Shown here piece by piece: positions 18,004 to 26,468 of a DNA stretch of 33,668 nt (the stretch's first letter is position 1; each line of letters begins with the position of its first letter). The notes under the pieces are model-generated. The model saw only the letters and a list, made by a program, of their open reading frames with translations. It did no database searches and was not told where the DNA came from. The position numbers were made by a program, and so were the translations under genes. This DNA is from Actinomycetota bacterium. Lineage in GTDB: Bacteria > Actinomycetota > Humimicrobiia > Humimicrobiales > Humimicrobiaceae. Where the stretch lies: NCBI GenBank assembly GCA_026392215.1, contig JAPLCN010000056.1:1-33668 (forward strand), in the 5' to 3' direction.

Positions 18004-19098
18004 ATGGCTGAAATAAATTTTAAAAAATACATTGGGGAGCCTAATAAAGAAAGATTAATTAAAGCCTTCAAAAGAGAAGAAATTGATAGGGTCCCAAATT
18101 TCGAAGGATTAATAGAAGATAAACATGTAGAAAAAATGTTGGGCAGATATGCTGGAAATACTTTTGCCTTTAGTGGAGATCCTGCTAAAGGTAAAATAGA
18201 TTTAAATAAGACACGCCCGATGTTTGCAAAAGATTATATAGAAATTTGTAAGATAATTGGCCAGGACGTAATAATGCTTGCAGATAATTGGACTCCTTTT
18301 AAAAAAGAAGATCAAAAAAATTCGCTTGTATTAGCATTTGATAAAAGTGTAAAAAATTTAAAAGACTTCCGTAAACTAATAAAGCCGGATTATAAAGATA
18401 TAGAAAAGATAATTAATTATATTAAAGAGTATAAAGAAGCAGTAGTAAATACAAAAATAGGAATTGCAGTTTCATTTGGTTCTTTATTTCAAACATTATA
18501 TGTATTTATTGTTGGTTTCGAAGATTTTATGATTGCCTGTCTTGAGGATAGAGATTTTATTGAAGAAATGCTAGAAATTTCTACAGATTACTGGATTGAA
18601 TTTTCTAAAGCAGTAGTCCACGAAAAAGTAGACATTATTTGTATTGGAGATGACGTAGCTTTTAAGAGCGGATTATTTATTCCTCCAAAATTATTTAGTG
18701 AAATTTGGATTCCAAGAATGACTAAAATAATAGAGCCTGCTGTTAAAGCAAATATTCCTGTGCAATTTCATTCAGATGGGAAAATAGATGATATCGTTGA
18801 AGATTTAATAGAAATGGGAGTAGATTGTTTAAATCCAATGGATCCATATTGCATAGATTATAAGGAATATAAGAAAAAGTATAATAAGAATTTAACATTA
18901 TCGGGGAATATTGATATTGGATTTCCTCTAGTAAATGGCACACCCGAAGATGTGGAAAAAGATGTGAAAGAGCATATGAAAGTATTAAAACCCGGCTATG
19001 GTTATGTTGCATGCTCATCACATTCTATTGTAAATTATATCCCTTTTGAAAATTTTATTACTATGATTAATTCCATACATAAATATGGCTTATATTGA
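18004..19098 (+). CDS. UroD-fold protein 1 (MtaA/CmuA-like family)
   Basis: A 364-residue member of the uroporphyrinogen decarboxylase superfamily, which includes heme-pathway UroD and corrinoid-dependent methyltransferases. Family features: an N-terminal NKERLIKAFKREEIDRVP, a C-terminal barrel with VQFHSDGKIDDIVEDLIEMGVDCLNP (His256, Asp258), SGNIDIGFPLVNG and YVACSSHSIVNYIPFENF. The HSDG replaces the His-x-Cys zinc site of MtaA-type methyltransferases. The N-terminal Arg/Asp pattern of true UroD is not evident, and the sugar-gene setting argues against heme synthesis. Substrate unknown. No Shine-Dalgarno. A terminator-like hairpin follows at 19142. Confidence 0.8.
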   Translation: MAEINFKKYIGEPNKERLIKAFKREEIDRVPNFEGLIEDKHVEKMLGRYAGNTFAFSGDPAKGKIDLNKTRPMFAKDYIEICKIIGQDVIMLADNWTPFKKEDQKNSLVLAFDKSVKNLKDFRKLIKPDYKDIEKIINYIKEYKEAVVNTKIGIAVSFGSLFQTLYVFIVGFEDFMIACLEDRDFIEEMLEISTDYWIEFSKAVVHEKVDIICIGDDVAFKSGLFIPPKLFSEIWIPRMTKIIEPAVKANIPVQFHSDGKIDDIVEDLIEMGVDCLNPMDPYCIDYKEYKKKYNKNLTLSGNIDIGFPLVNGTPEDVEKDVKEHMKVLKPGYGYVACSSHSIVNYIPFENFITMINSIHKYGLY

Positions 19099-19141
19099 AG
19101 ATTTATTTTTTAAAAATTATTTTCCCCAAGTTATTTATATA

Positions 19142-19167
19142 GTTCTAAAAAATATTTTTTTTAGAAC
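19142..19167. terminator. terminator after lacI-UroD1
   Basis: GTTCTAAAAAA and TTTTTTTAGAAC form a stem followed by T-rich sequence. The A-rich left arm would also allow it to work from the other direction. It separates the regulator unit from the transporter unit. Confidence 0.65.
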
Positions 19168-19325
19168 ATTTTTATAAATTTTTTTAAGTAAGGAAAGGAG
19201 GATAAAAAAGTTACTTTGTTAAACCTGCAATAGATTAAGAGTTTTATCATGCAGAGAGTATGTAAAAAATAAAGGGGGTTTTTACTTTTTGTGAAAGCCA
19301 CAATATTAACACGAGGAGGTGATAA

Positions 19326-19346
19326 ATGAAAAAGATCAAAAAATGA
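19326..19346 (+). CDS. candidate leader peptide MKKIKK upstream of the transporter operon
   Basis: A six-codon frame follows a near-perfect ribosome site (GAGGAGGTGATAA just before the ATG). That site is the strongest in the window, which argues that it is translated. Its stop codon lies inside the left arm of the long hairpin at 19343-19400, so a ribosome ending here would touch the hairpin. Its Lys-rich sequence resembles the start of the lipoprotein signal peptide (MKKIL), so an ancestral duplicated start is an alternative. Confidence 0.45.
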   Translation: MKKIKK

Positions 19347-19400
19347 GATTTGTTTAGATAAAAGCTTATTCTGTGGTTGCTTATCCTAAACAAATCTCAT
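19343..19400 (+). promoter_or_regulatory. long leader hairpin upstream of the sugar-binding lipoprotein gene
   Basis: Arms 19343-19361 and 19381-19400 pair over 19 bases with one bulged base; the loop is 19 bases. No T-run follows, so it is not an ordinary terminator. It could stabilise the 5' end of the abundant lipoprotein message, or control readthrough through coupling to the short leader frame. A smaller palindrome, TTGTG-N5-CACAA, lies upstream at 19289-19303. Confidence 0.6.
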
Positions 19401-19455
19401 ATGTATTTTATTAATAATTGAGATGAAAGTAAACTAAGAAAGAAAGGCGAGCAAA

Positions 19456-20793
19456 ATGAAAAAAATATTATTATGGCTATTAGTGTTAACCATGTGTGTA
19501 TCGATGTTAGTAAGTTTTTCGCTTGTAGGATGTAAGAAAACAGAAGTAGCAGCTACAACCGCGGCAGCAGAAACTACAGCAGCAGCAGCAGAAACTACAG
19601 CGGCAGCTGAAACGACAGCCAAAGAAGTTTCTTTAGAAGGTAAAACTATTTATTACATTTCTTGGGCAGACTATACACCGGAAATGCTGGACCTTTTTAA
19701 AGAGCAGACTGGTATTACCTTAAATTACCAGCAATTCGGAGGTGGTGAATATAACGAGGCTGTAAGAACAAGAGTAGCAGGTGGCGCAGACTTAGATGTT
19801 GTAGCAATAAGGGCAGAAATGCGAAAAGAGTTCTTTAATGATGATATGATGGTTGATTTGACAGGTCAGCCAGTTCTTGAAAGAGTAAAGGATTTATCAG
19901 CAGGTACTTCGCCTGATGGTAAAATATATGGAATACCTATTGGAGGTTTTGTTGAAGCTGTTTGGTATAACAAGGATATTTTTGCTAAAAATAATTTATC
20001 AGTACCAAAAAACTGGGAAGAATTTAATGATGTATGTAAAAAACTTAAAGAAGCAGGAATAACTCCATTAGTTGAACCTTTCAAAGACGTGTGGCCATGC
20101 TGGTATGTAGGAATAGGACCACTCCAAAGAATATACGAAAATGATCCAAAAATTGTACAAAAATTGGATAGCGGTGAAGTTAAATGGACTGACCCGATAT
20201 GGGTGGATGCCTTAAAAGAAGTAGAATCTTTTATTGCGAAGGGTTATTTTGCTCCAGAATCAACAGGTCTTGCATATACGCCAGCTAAACAAGCTTTTAA
20301 TGATGGCAAGGCTGCCATGACTATATGTGGAACATGGAATGCAAGAAATGATACGCATGGAAAAGACCTAAGGATAGGGGGTTTTGATTTGGGACTATTT
20401 CCAATGCCTTATAATTTACCAGGCGAAGAACTTAAAGGAATTAGAGTTCAAGGAGTAGTTACCGGAATTGCTCAACAATCTAAGAATAAAGAAGCTGGAA
20501 TGAAATTCTTAGAGTGGATAACTGATCCAAATGGAGGTGCGCCTATTTATCACAATACAAATGGCCATCCTTCAAATTTTAAAGGATTTGAGACAGATTT
20601 GGGAGATTTCACAGGAATTATTAAAGAAGCACAGGAATTACCAGGTGTTGAAACACTAAGGGATGATTTATTTACGCTGGTTAATTCAAGTTTATACACT
20701 GTATTGTCTGAAATGTATATTGGAACAAAAACTGCAGAAGAAGCTGCAAAAGCATTACAGGATGCTCAGGATAAGGCTATGGCTGAGAAATGA
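19456..20793 (+). CDS. sugar ABC transporter substrate-binding lipoprotein (CUT1 family)
   Basis: It captures a sugar outside the cytoplasmic membrane and delivers it to the two permeases encoded next. A signal peptide ends in lipobox LVGC, with lipidated Cys26. A repeat linker of Ala, Glu and Thr follows (about 32-55; AAAETT units), and then a family-1 binding fold (TIYYISWADYTPEMLDLFKEQTG, GKIYGIPIGGFVEAVWYNKDIF, FNDGKAAMTICGTW, GVVTGIAQQSKNKEAGMKFLEWI). Aromatic residues (WPCWYVG, WNARND) suit stacking on sugars. Length 445 is typical. A Shine-Dalgarno-like AAAGGCGAG precedes the ATG, and the leader hairpin lies upstream. Confidence 0.93.
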   Translation: MKKILLWLLVLTMCVSMLVSFSLVGCKKTEVAATTAAAETTAAAAETTAAAETTAKEVSLEGKTIYYISWADYTPEMLDLFKEQTGITLNYQQFGGGEYNEAVRTRVAGGADLDVVAIRAEMRKEFFNDDMMVDLTGQPVLERVKDLSAGTSPDGKIYGIPIGGFVEAVWYNKDIFAKNNLSVPKNWEEFNDVCKKLKEAGITPLVEPFKDVWPCWYVGIGPLQRIYENDPKIVQKLDSGEVKWTDPIWVDALKEVESFIAKGYFAPESTGLAYTPAKQAFNDGKAAMTICGTWNARNDTHGKDLRIGGFDLGLFPMPYNLPGEELKGIRVQGVVTGIAQQSKNKEAGMKFLEWITDPNGGAPIYHNTNGHPSNFKGFETDLGDFTGIIKEAQELPGVETLRDDLFTLVNSSLYTVLSEMYIGTKTAEEAAKALQDAQDKAMAEK

Positions 20794-20830
20794 GAAATGA
20801 TCAATAATTAAAATCTGAATTATTATTAAG

Positions 20831-20867
20831 CTTAAGGGGTAATTTAGGATATAAATTACCCCTTAAG
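20831..20867 (+). promoter_or_regulatory. intercistronic hairpin between lipoprotein and permease genes
   Basis: CTTAAGGGGTAATTTA pairs perfectly over 16 bases with its complement at 20852-20867, around a 5-base loop. No T-run follows. Such structures between binding-protein and permease genes protect the upstream message and lower permease output, as known for malE-malF. A partial terminator role is also possible. Confidence 0.75.
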
Positions 20868-20895
20868 GTATAAGTAAAATAATATATATAATAAT

Positions 20896-21774
20896 ATGGA
20901 TAAAAATAAACAAAAATTTTTACTTTATTTAATAATACTACCGGCATTTTTAATTTTTTTAATTTTTTTTATAGCCCCATTTATTAGTGGGCTCTTTATA
21001 AGTTTTACTTCATGGAGTGGGTTTAATGAAATTAAATTTGCAGGTTTTAAGAATTTTATAGAATTTTTTACTAACAAAAATGCTTACTCCGCACTGGGAA
21101 GGACATTATGGTTAACGTTTATTATAGTTATTTTTCAAAATATTACAGCTTTATTTTTTGCTGTTATATTAGAAAGGAAAATAAAGGGAAAGGACTTATT
21201 TAAAGTTATTTTTTTTGTTCCAACAATGTTAAGCTCCATAGTAGTAGGTTATATGTGGTCTTTTATATTTGATCCAATGAATGGGTTATTTAATAAATTA
21301 TTTACGTTTTTTAATTTAAGTGAATTAGCTAAAATTAATTTACTAGGCAATCCAAAATTAGCTCTCTATACTATTATATTTACACTTTTATGGCAATATA
21401 CTGGATATACTATGGTGATTTATATAGCTGGTCTGTCAAATGTGCCTCCAGAATTAAATGAGGCTGGTTATATTGATGGAACAAACAACTGGCAAAATTT
21501 TAAATATATAACTTTCCCGATGATTGCTCCAGCAGTTACTATTAATATTTTAATTTCTGTAATTGGAGCTTTAAAATTATTTGACCAAATATATGTCATG
21601 ACAGGCGGAGGTCCAGGAAGAACTACTGAAAGTTTAACTTTGCTTATATATAAAGAAGGATTCGGAGCTTCTAGATTAGGGTTTGGAACTGCTTCTTCTA
21701 CTATACTTTTCATACTTGTATTAATTATATCTTTAATACTTCTAACATATCTTAGACGAAGGGAGATATATTAA
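20896..21774 (+). CDS. sugar ABC transporter permease, MalF/UgpA type
   Basis: An integral membrane subunit of a CUT1 importer. It has six predicted membrane segments beginning with LYLIILPAFLIFLIFFIAPFI, and the EAA loop reads ELNEAGYIDGTNNWQNFKYITFPMI (about 188-212), where it contacts the ATPase. The 292 residues are normal. The ATG at 20896 lacks a Shine-Dalgarno and is preceded by AT-only sequence. The second permease starts 2 bases after its stop. No ATPase gene is present in the locus, so a shared MsmX/UgpC-type ATPase is expected elsewhere. Confidence 0.93.
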   Translation: MDKNKQKFLLYLIILPAFLIFLIFFIAPFISGLFISFTSWSGFNEIKFAGFKNFIEFFTNKNAYSALGRTLWLTFIIVIFQNITALFFAVILERKIKGKDLFKVIFFVPTMLSSIVVGYMWSFIFDPMNGLFNKLFTFFNLSELAKINLLGNPKLALYTIIFTLLWQYTGYTMVIYIAGLSNVPPELNEAGYIDGTNNWQNFKYITFPMIAPAVTINILISVIGALKLFDQIYVMTGGGPGRTTESLTLLIYKEGFGASRLGFGTASSTILFILVLIISLILLTYLRRREIY

Positions 21775-21776
21775 GC

Positions 21777-22622
21777 ATGAAAGAAGGAAGATTAATCAAA
21801 AAATTTGATTTAAATAAACTTTTAATATATTTTTTGCTGATTATAACTGCAATATTGATTATACTTCCTATATTATTTATATTTATAAATTCTTTTAAAG
21901 GAATAGTTGATTTTACAAAAAATGTATTTGGATTGCCTCATGAAATACAATTTGGAAATTATTCGGTAGCATGGGAGCAAGGTAATTTTTTTAGACTAAT
22001 ATCTAACAGCTTAATTATTACTATAATTAGCGTTGCTGCCCTAATATTTTTAGGTGCCTTAGCCTCATATCCAATTGCCAGAAAAAAACTATTTGGAGGC
22101 AATTTTATTTATGTATTATTTCTGTCTGGACTTATGATTCCTCCCCAGGTAATAGCCATCCCATTATTTATATTGGAAAAAAAATTAGGTCTTCTCAATA
22201 CTCTTCCTGGATTAATATTTGTATATATAGCAGCACAATTACCAATTACTGTATTTATTTTTGTAGGTTTTATGAGAGGTATCCCAGTAGAGATAGAAGA
22301 AGCATCTCATATTGATGGTTGCAGTAATATTGGAACTTTTTGGAGAATAATTTTTCCTCTGGTAAAACCAGCTATTGCAACAGTTAGTATTTTAGGTTCT
22401 TTAAATATCTGGAATGACTTTTTCTATCCCTTAATTTTAATTAATACTAAAGAAAATATGACAGTAACTTTGGGATTATTTGCATTCAGAAGTTTTTTCA
22501 GGGTTACATTCACAAATTTGTTTGCATATATGTCAAGCATGATTATACCAATGATTATATTATATTTAGTACTTCAAAAATTTATAATTAAGGGAATGAC
22601 GGCTGGAGCCGTTAAAGGTTAA
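21777..22622 (+). CDS. sugar ABC transporter permease, MalG/UgpE type
   Basis: The second membrane subunit, forming a heterodimer with the preceding one. It has six predicted membrane segments and the EAA loop EIEEASHIDGCSNIGTFWRIIFPLVKP (about 178-203). The C-terminus (FIIKGMTAGAVKG) is the usual ending of MalG-type permeases. Its 281 residues match the family. GGGAG lies upstream of the ATG. The next gene (GH2) follows after 25 bases. Confidence 0.93.
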   Translation: MKEGRLIKKFDLNKLLIYFLLIITAILIILPILFIFINSFKGIVDFTKNVFGLPHEIQFGNYSVAWEQGNFFRLISNSLIITIISVAALIFLGALASYPIARKKLFGGNFIYVLFLSGLMIPPQVIAIPLFILEKKLGLLNTLPGLIFVYIAAQLPITVFIFVGFMRGIPVEIEEASHIDGCSNIGTFWRIIFPLVKPAIATVSILGSLNIWNDFFYPLILINTKENMTVTLGLFAFRSFFRVTFTNLFAYMSSMIIPMIILYLVLQKFIIKGMTAGAVKG

Positions 22623-22647
22623 TTTTATTTTAATAAAGGATTAAAGC

Positions 22648-25185
22648 ATGGGAAAAAATATATTGAGTCTTAATGGAATATGGAAATTAAAAGCCTTTAA
22701 GCCCGATGAATTATTAAAAGATAATATCTCTTCTATAGAAATAGATAGCAGTTGGATAAATATAAATGTCCCCGGAGACGTTTATTATGCTTTATTTGAA
22801 TCTGGAATGATTCAAGATCCTATGTATGGAGATAATTACATTAAATGCAAATGGGTAGCAGAACATGACTGGTTATACTATAAATCTTTTAAAGTACCCT
22901 CTAATTTTAAACAAAACAAAACATTTTTAGTTTTTAGAGGCATTGATACTTATAGCATGGTATGGTTTAACGGAAAAAAAATCGGATCTACTGATAATAT
23001 GTTTAGAGAGTATGAATTTAATATAACCGATCTTCTGAGAGCTAACCAGGAAAATCATATTATTGTTCTTATAAAGTCAACTATAAAAAATATTGAAAAG
23101 TTTTCAAACAAAAAATACATATCTCTTTTTAATAAAAAAAGGATATTTGTAAGAAAAGCTCAATGTCATTTTGGTTGGGATTGGGCACCAGATCTGCCAG
23201 CTATTGGAATCTGGAGAGATTGTGAAATATCATCCAGAAGAGAACATCAGATAGTTAATGTTTTTATAAAGACAAAAATAGATGGGATCGTAACTTTTTT
23301 TATAGAAACCGATCATTCTCCTGAAAGGACTGAGCTGAATGGGTTAAGTGTAAATTATGATATTAATGAACAAAAATATAAGCTTGTTATAAAAATTTAT
23401 GATGAGAGAAAGAATTTAGTAAAAAAAGAGGAAATAGAAGTAAGGGGCGGTAAAAATTATTTAACATTAAAGCTAAATAATCCTAAATTATGGTGGCCAA
23501 ATGGATATGGGGAATCATATTTATATAATTACACAGTTGAACTTATAAGAAATGATAATGAATTTGATTGCTATTCTGGAAAATTTGGTATTCGTGAGAT
23601 CGAACTTAAACAAGATCCAAAAAAAAATGGGGAATTTAATTTCCAATTTTTGATTAATGGAATACCCGTATTTTGTAAAGGTGCCAATTGGGTACCACCT
23701 GAATTGTTTATGGGTACTATTAGAAAAGAAAAATATTTGAGACTTATTAAATTAGCAAAAGAAGCTAATTTTAACATATTACGAATATGGGGTGGTGGTG
23801 TATATGAAAATGATGAGTTCTATGAGCTATGTGATGAAAACGGAATAATGATTTGGCAGGATTTTATGTTTTCTTGCTCTGATTTGCCAGGAGATAAACC
23901 ATGGTTTTTAGAGATGATAATACCTGAGATAGAATTTCAATTAAAAAGACTGCGGAATCATCCAAGTATAATTTATTGGTGTGGTGGTAATGAATTAGCA
24001 ATTTATGCAGGTTATAAAGTAAGTTTTAGTTATAGAATATTTCATTATATAATTAGAGGTCTCTGCAATGATCTTGATTCAAGTCGGCCATATGGTGTTT
24101 CAAGTCCAATTAGTTTTTCAGACTTAGGCAACGACCAGAACTCAGGAGATGCACATGTTTCAAGTTTTGAGCAATCATATCAAAAAGGTATTAATTTATT
24201 TAGAACTGAGTTAAATAAATGCAAAGCTAAATTTATTTCAGAGTTTTATGCAATTGGACCTGTTAGGTTTCAGTCTTTAAAAAAATATATGCCTGAAGAT
24301 AAACTATGGCCAACAAATGATCTATACGAACTTAGAAACAAGTGTAATCCTCATGGTCTTTATATTAAGGATACATATACAAAAATGCAGTTAGAAGTTG
24401 CAGCAAAATTATTTGGGGAATTTAATAATCTAAGAGATTTTTTAAAAAAGGCAATGACTGCTCAATCAGAACTTTTAAGTGCTGAAATAGAGTATCATCG
24501 CAGCAGAAAGTATAATTGCAGTGGATTAATATTTTGGATGTATAATGATACTTGGCCTACTTCAAGTTGGTCTGTTGTAGATTATTACCTTCTTCCCAAG
24601 CCTTCTTATTTTGCAGTAAAAAGAGCTTATAAGCCCCTTTTAATAACTATTCAAAAAGTGTTTTCTAACATTGAAGCTTATATAATAAATGATTTGATAT
24701 ATCCCGTAGAAGGCAATATTGAGATTGGCCAAAGGGATTTAGACGGCAATATAATTTGGCATGAAGAAATTCATAATTTTAAAGTTTTAGCAAATTATGC
24801 TGTGAAAGTATCAAGTTTTAAAAATAAATATAAAAATATTCCAAATTCTTATCTTTTTGCAAAATATATTAATGATTATGAGAATGTTGATTCAGTGTTT
24901 TTTTATGACTTGTGGAAGAATAAAGAATGGCCTGATCCACAAATATATCAAGAGATTATTTTTGAATCAAAAGAGGGAGATTATTATAAAAAAATTATAG
25001 CAATAACTTCTAAAAATTATGCAAGAATGGTGAATATAAATTTATCAGATGAATCTACTACATTTTATAGTGATAACTTTTTTGATATAGAAGCAGGGAA
25101 AACAAAGAAAATAGTAATTGGATCTAAAAAGGACTTTAATATTAATAACATAAGAGTTGATCATTGGCTAACAGAATGGCTGTAG
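22648..25185 (+). CDS. GH2 family glycosidase, beta-mannosidase-like
   Basis: It hydrolyses terminal beta-linked sugar, most likely mannose, from oligosaccharides entering through the adjacent transporter. It has no signal peptide, so it acts in the cytoplasm. The N-terminal jelly-roll (about 1-180, SLNGIWKLKAF; HFGWDWAPDLPAIGIWRD) and Ig-like domain (about 190-310) lead to the TIM barrel (about 315-640) with FCKGANWVPPE, ILRIWGGGVYE, acid/base Glu449 in WCGGNELA and nucleophile Glu532 in FISEFYA. C-terminal beta domains complete 845 residues. HFGWDWAP and the overall plan favour beta-mannosidase over beta-galactosidase or glucuronidase; exact specificity is inferred. A Shine-Dalgarno (AAGGA) is present. 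Confidence 0.88.
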   Translation: MGKNILSLNGIWKLKAFKPDELLKDNISSIEIDSSWININVPGDVYYALFESGMIQDPMYGDNYIKCKWVAEHDWLYYKSFKVPSNFKQNKTFLVFRGIDTYSMVWFNGKKIGSTDNMFREYEFNITDLLRANQENHIIVLIKSTIKNIEKFSNKKYISLFNKKRIFVRKAQCHFGWDWAPDLPAIGIWRDCEISSRREHQIVNVFIKTKIDGIVTFFIETDHSPERTELNGLSVNYDINEQKYKLVIKIYDERKNLVKKEEIEVRGGKNYLTLKLNNPKLWWPNGYGESYLYNYTVELIRNDNEFDCYSGKFGIREIELKQDPKKNGEFNFQFLINGIPVFCKGANWVPPELFMGTIRKEKYLRLIKLAKEANFNILRIWGGGVYENDEFYELCDENGIMIWQDFMFSCSDLPGDKPWFLEMIIPEIEFQLKRLRNHPSIIYWCGGNELAIYAGYKVSFSYRIFHYIIRGLCNDLDSSRPYGVSSPISFSDLGNDQNSGDAHVSSFEQSYQKGINLFRTELNKCKAKFISEFYAIGPVRFQSLKKYMPEDKLWPTNDLYELRNKCNPHGLYIKDTYTKMQLEVAAKLFGEFNNLRDFLKKAMTAQSELLSAEIEYHRSRKYNCSGLIFWMYNDTWPTSSWSVVDYYLLPKPSYFAVKRAYKPLLITIQKVFSNIEAYIINDLIYPVEGNIEIGQRDLDGNIIWHEEIHNFKVLANYAVKVSSFKNKYKNIPNSYLFAKYINDYENVDSVFFYDLWKNKEWPDPQIYQEIIFESKEGDYYKKIIAITSKNYARMVNINLSDESTTFYSDNFFDIEAGKTKKIVIGSKKDFNINNIRVDHWLTEWL

Positions 25186-25309
25186 TTAATTTTTTTAATT
25201 ATTTCTTTTAAAGATTTTAAATAACATGAAAAAATTAATCTGAGTAGAAATCAAAATATTTCCCAAATTTTTTATAATTTCTAATCGTAGCAAAAAGGCT
25301 AGACTTAAA

Positions 25310-26467
25310 ATGAATCAAAGAGAAAGAATGCTTTGCACTTTAAGGCATAAAATACCGGATATGGTACCATGTTGTCCTGATCTTTCAGTTATGGTTCCAT
25401 TGAAGATGAAGAAAAGACCATTTTGGGAATTTTATATAAATGAAAAAGAAAGTATTTTTTATGATCTTTATAATAATAAAAATCTTTTAGAAGCATATGT
25501 TGATGCTTGTAAGTACTTCGGTGTTGCAGCATGGGCATGGTATATAGCACCTATTTTTAAAAATGAAGATGTCAAATACAAGAATGAAATTATAGAGAAA
25601 AAAAGTGATAGAATAGTTACAAGAACTATAATGACTACCCCTGAAGGTGAACTCTGGGCTGAGACAGTGTTTCCGATAAATAATCCACCTTCCCCTGTTA
25701 GAAAATTTATTAAAGATTTCAAAAAGGAATTTAAGTTTCTAAAATACTTTTATCCTTCTTTAGATAACATGGATTTTAATCCAGTTATGGAGGAAAAGAA
25801 TTATGTAGGTGACCAAGGAGTTAATGCAGTAGGCGTTTTTCCACCGAGTCTTTCTCATCTTGACAGTTTTGTTGATGGAGGTTTAGGAAATATAGGCATT
25901 ATCTATTATGATTATCCACAACTTATTTCAAAATACAAGGAAATGCACGAGGAATGGTCAATGAAATATTTAAAGAAAATAATTGATTCAGAATGCTGTG
26001 ATGAGATACTAACTGGTGGTTCTGGACTTATGACCTGGCAGTCTCCTAAAATAACAAGAAATTTATCCCTTGATGGGATTAAACAAATAACCAAAATTTG
26101 CAAAGATAATAATACGATAAGCCATTTGCATTGTTGTGGTTTTGAAAATGAACTTGTTAGAATGTGTGCAGAGGAAACAGACCTTGATGTAATAGAACCT
26201 TTAGAAATTCCACCTTCAGGTGATTGCAATATAAAGGAAATAAAACAAAAACATGGAAACAAGCTTGTACTTAAAGGAAACCTACATACATCTAAGGTTA
26301 TGCTTGCAGATGTTAAAACAGTGGAAGCAGCTGCAATTAAATGTATTGAAGAAGCTAAAGAAGGTGGGGGATTTATTCTCTCGACTGGTGACCAGTGTGG
26401 CAGAGATACTCCTTATGAAAATATTTTTAAACTTGTGAAAGTGTGTGAAAAATATGGGAGATATTAA
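25310..26467 (+). CDS. UroD-fold protein 2 (methyltransferase-like, zinc-site type)
   Basis: A 385-residue uroporphyrinogen-decarboxylase-superfamily protein. It begins MNQRERMLCTLRHKIPDMVP, the usual N-terminus. Its C-terminal barrel carries HLHCCGFENEL (His274, Cys276) and a later Cys363 in LSTGDQCGRDTPYENI. This His-x-Cys and distal Cys set corresponds to the zinc-thiolate site of MtaA/MtbA-type corrinoid:thiol methyltransferases, so methyl-transfer chemistry is plausible. No corrinoid protein is encoded nearby. It is 124 bases after the GH2 gene with no obvious terminator between, and 1 base before UroD-fold protein 3. The methyl donor and acceptor are unknown. Confidence 0.8.
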   Translation: MNQRERMLCTLRHKIPDMVPCCPDLSVMVPLKMKKRPFWEFYINEKESIFYDLYNNKNLLEAYVDACKYFGVAAWAWYIAPIFKNEDVKYKNEIIEKKSDRIVTRTIMTTPEGELWAETVFPINNPPSPVRKFIKDFKKEFKFLKYFYPSLDNMDFNPVMEEKNYVGDQGVNAVGVFPPSLSHLDSFVDGGLGNIGIIYYDYPQLISKYKEMHEEWSMKYLKKIIDSECCDEILTGGSGLMTWQSPKITRNLSLDGIKQITKICKDNNTISHLHCCGFENELVRMCAEETDLDVIEPLEIPPSGDCNIKEIKQKHGNKLVLKGNLHTSKVMLADVKTVEAAAIKCIEEAKEGGGFILSTGDQCGRDTPYENIFKLVKVCEKYGRY

Positions 26468-26468
26468 A

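Noticed and set aside
18004-19098. Annotation as heme-pathway uroporphyrinogen decarboxylase (hemE)
   Set aside because: Three divergent paralogues lie in a sugar locus without other heme genes, and the sequence fits the MtaA/CmuA-like branch better.
19558-19620. Alanine/threonine-coding triplet repeats as a possible minisatellite or CRISPR-like repeat
   Set aside because: They lie in frame just after the lipobox and encode the flexible linker of the lipoprotein.
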